From Balneolaceae bacterium (GTDB lineage: Bacteria > Bacteroidota > Rhodothermia > Balneolales > Balneolaceae), in assembly GCA_007126675.1 (NCBI GenBank), contig SLAU01000101.1, positions 1 through 5,390 of the forward strand: a stretch of 5,390 bases of DNA, given 5' to 3'. Below, one piece after another: positions 4,906-5,390 of this stretch; within the stretch, counting starts at the first letter, position 1; every line of letters starts with the position of its first letter. The notes below the pieces were generated by a model that saw only the letters and a list, made by a program, of their open reading frames with translations, was not told the DNA's origin and did not search any database. Both the position numbers and the translations under genes were made by a program.

Positions 4906-5390
4906 ATGTCAAAAAAAATCTATTTCATTTCGATAGTGCCGCCTGAAGAAATCAGGAAAAAAATAAAATCTCTTAAAGAGGAGATGCGTGAACGGTTTCA
5001 TGCAAAACATGCGCTGAAAGCTCCGGCTCATATCACCCTGCAAATGCCGTTTCGGAGGGATGTATCGTTTGAGGATAAACTGATCCCTGAACTGAAAAAA
5101 TTTGCTGCAAAACAACAATCATTTGAAATTCATCTGAATGGATTTGATTGTTTTGAACCGCGGGTGATTTTTGTAAAGATTACCAATCATAACCCTGTAC
5201 AGGCACTCTACTCAAACCTCAGAGACCGGTTAATTGATACACTCAAATTTGATCCGGATAAACTTAAAGACGAAATCCATCCGCACATGACAATTGCAAC
5301 ACGCGATTTAAAAAAAGCCTTCTTTTATGAAGCATGGGATGAATTTAAGAACAGGGCGTTTGTAGATACTTTCAGAACAAACTCAATCAC
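4906..5390 (+). CDS. 2H phosphoesterase / 2'-5' RNA ligase family protein, 3' end cut by the window
   Basis: The frame stays open from the ATG at 4906 to the window end, giving 161 codons and two extra bases. It opens with MSKKIYFISIVPPEEIRKKI, a typical family start. The two defining HxT motifs are present: H42-I-T44 in APAHITLQMPF and H127-M-T129 in HPHMTIATRDL, about 85 residues apart as expected. In the 2H superfamily the paired HxT motifs form the active site for 2',3'-cyclic nucleotide or 2'-5' RNA phosphodiester chemistry; the natural substrate of this branch is unknown. An in-frame ATG at 4876 would add ten residues (MEVNQFFNNN), but these lack family likeness and lie in a hairpin loop, so 4906 is preferred. 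The gene may be co-transcribed with the methyltransferase fusion 72 bases upstream. The usual length is about 170-190 residues, so only a little is missing. Confidence 0.88.
   Translation, partial: MSKKIYFISIVPPEEIRKKIKSLKEEMRERFHAKHALKAPAHITLQMPFRRDVSFEDKLIPELKKFAAKQQSFEIHLNGFDCFEPRVIFVKITNHNPVQALYSNLRDRLIDTLKFDPDKLKDEIHPHMTIATRDLKKAFFYEAWDEFKNRAFVDTFRTNSI

Noticed and set aside
4909..5118. Minus-strand open frame of 69 codons at the right end
   Set aside because: It is antisense to the 2H phosphoesterase frame, which carries both HxT motifs; the antisense product is Phe/Arg-rich and unlike any known family.

Overview
The window looks like ordinary chromosome from a moderately AT-rich member of the Bacteroidota/Balneolota (FCB) group. 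Most start codons sit behind A-rich leaders without a Shine-Dalgarno sequence (before 1547, 2080, 4000 and 4906). The spaces between genes hold short GC-rich palindromic repeats of the kind scattered through such genomes. The group assignment is inference from style, not from a marker gene.

Layout, left to right. Positions 1-175 hold two inverted copies of one GC-rich intergenic repeat. yjbQ (208-630, +) follows, a complete YjbQ-family protein. A HigB/HigA-type toxin-antitoxin operon lies on the minus strand: toxin 1051-1341, antitoxin 738-1028. Its promoter region (1342-1546) is shared with a divergent small lipoprotein gene (1547-1984, +) whose product carries a lambda Bor-like domain plus a C-terminal extension. 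That gene ends at a clear intrinsic terminator (2008-2042). A VOC-superfamily metalloenzyme gene, CatE-like, occupies 2080-2565 (+). The 2566-2814 gap contains a palindromic repeat (2671-2727) and no gene. A PflX-type (COG1313) radical SAM gene covers 2815-3824 on the minus strand and is split by a single-base frameshift near 3455-3468. After a 175-base divergent spacer come an AraC-HTH/O6-methylguanine-DNA methyltransferase fusion (4000-4833, +) and the first 161 codons of a 2H phosphoesterase, or 2'-5' RNA ligase-like protein, cut by the window end (4906-5390, +). No stretch longer than 300 bases lacks a gene. The 631-737 gap between the convergent yjbQ and higA genes shows nothing I can support.

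The genes do not form one pathway. The clearest functional unit is higBA, which shows several short palindromes in its promoter and over both start codons that would suit autoregulation. The methyltransferase and the phosphoesterase are co-directional with a 72-base gap and could be co-transcribed. I do not see a convincing undescribed multi-gene system. The points most worth checking are the frameshifted radical SAM gene, the Bor-domain lipoprotein outside its usual phage/enterobacterial setting, and the higBA palindromes.
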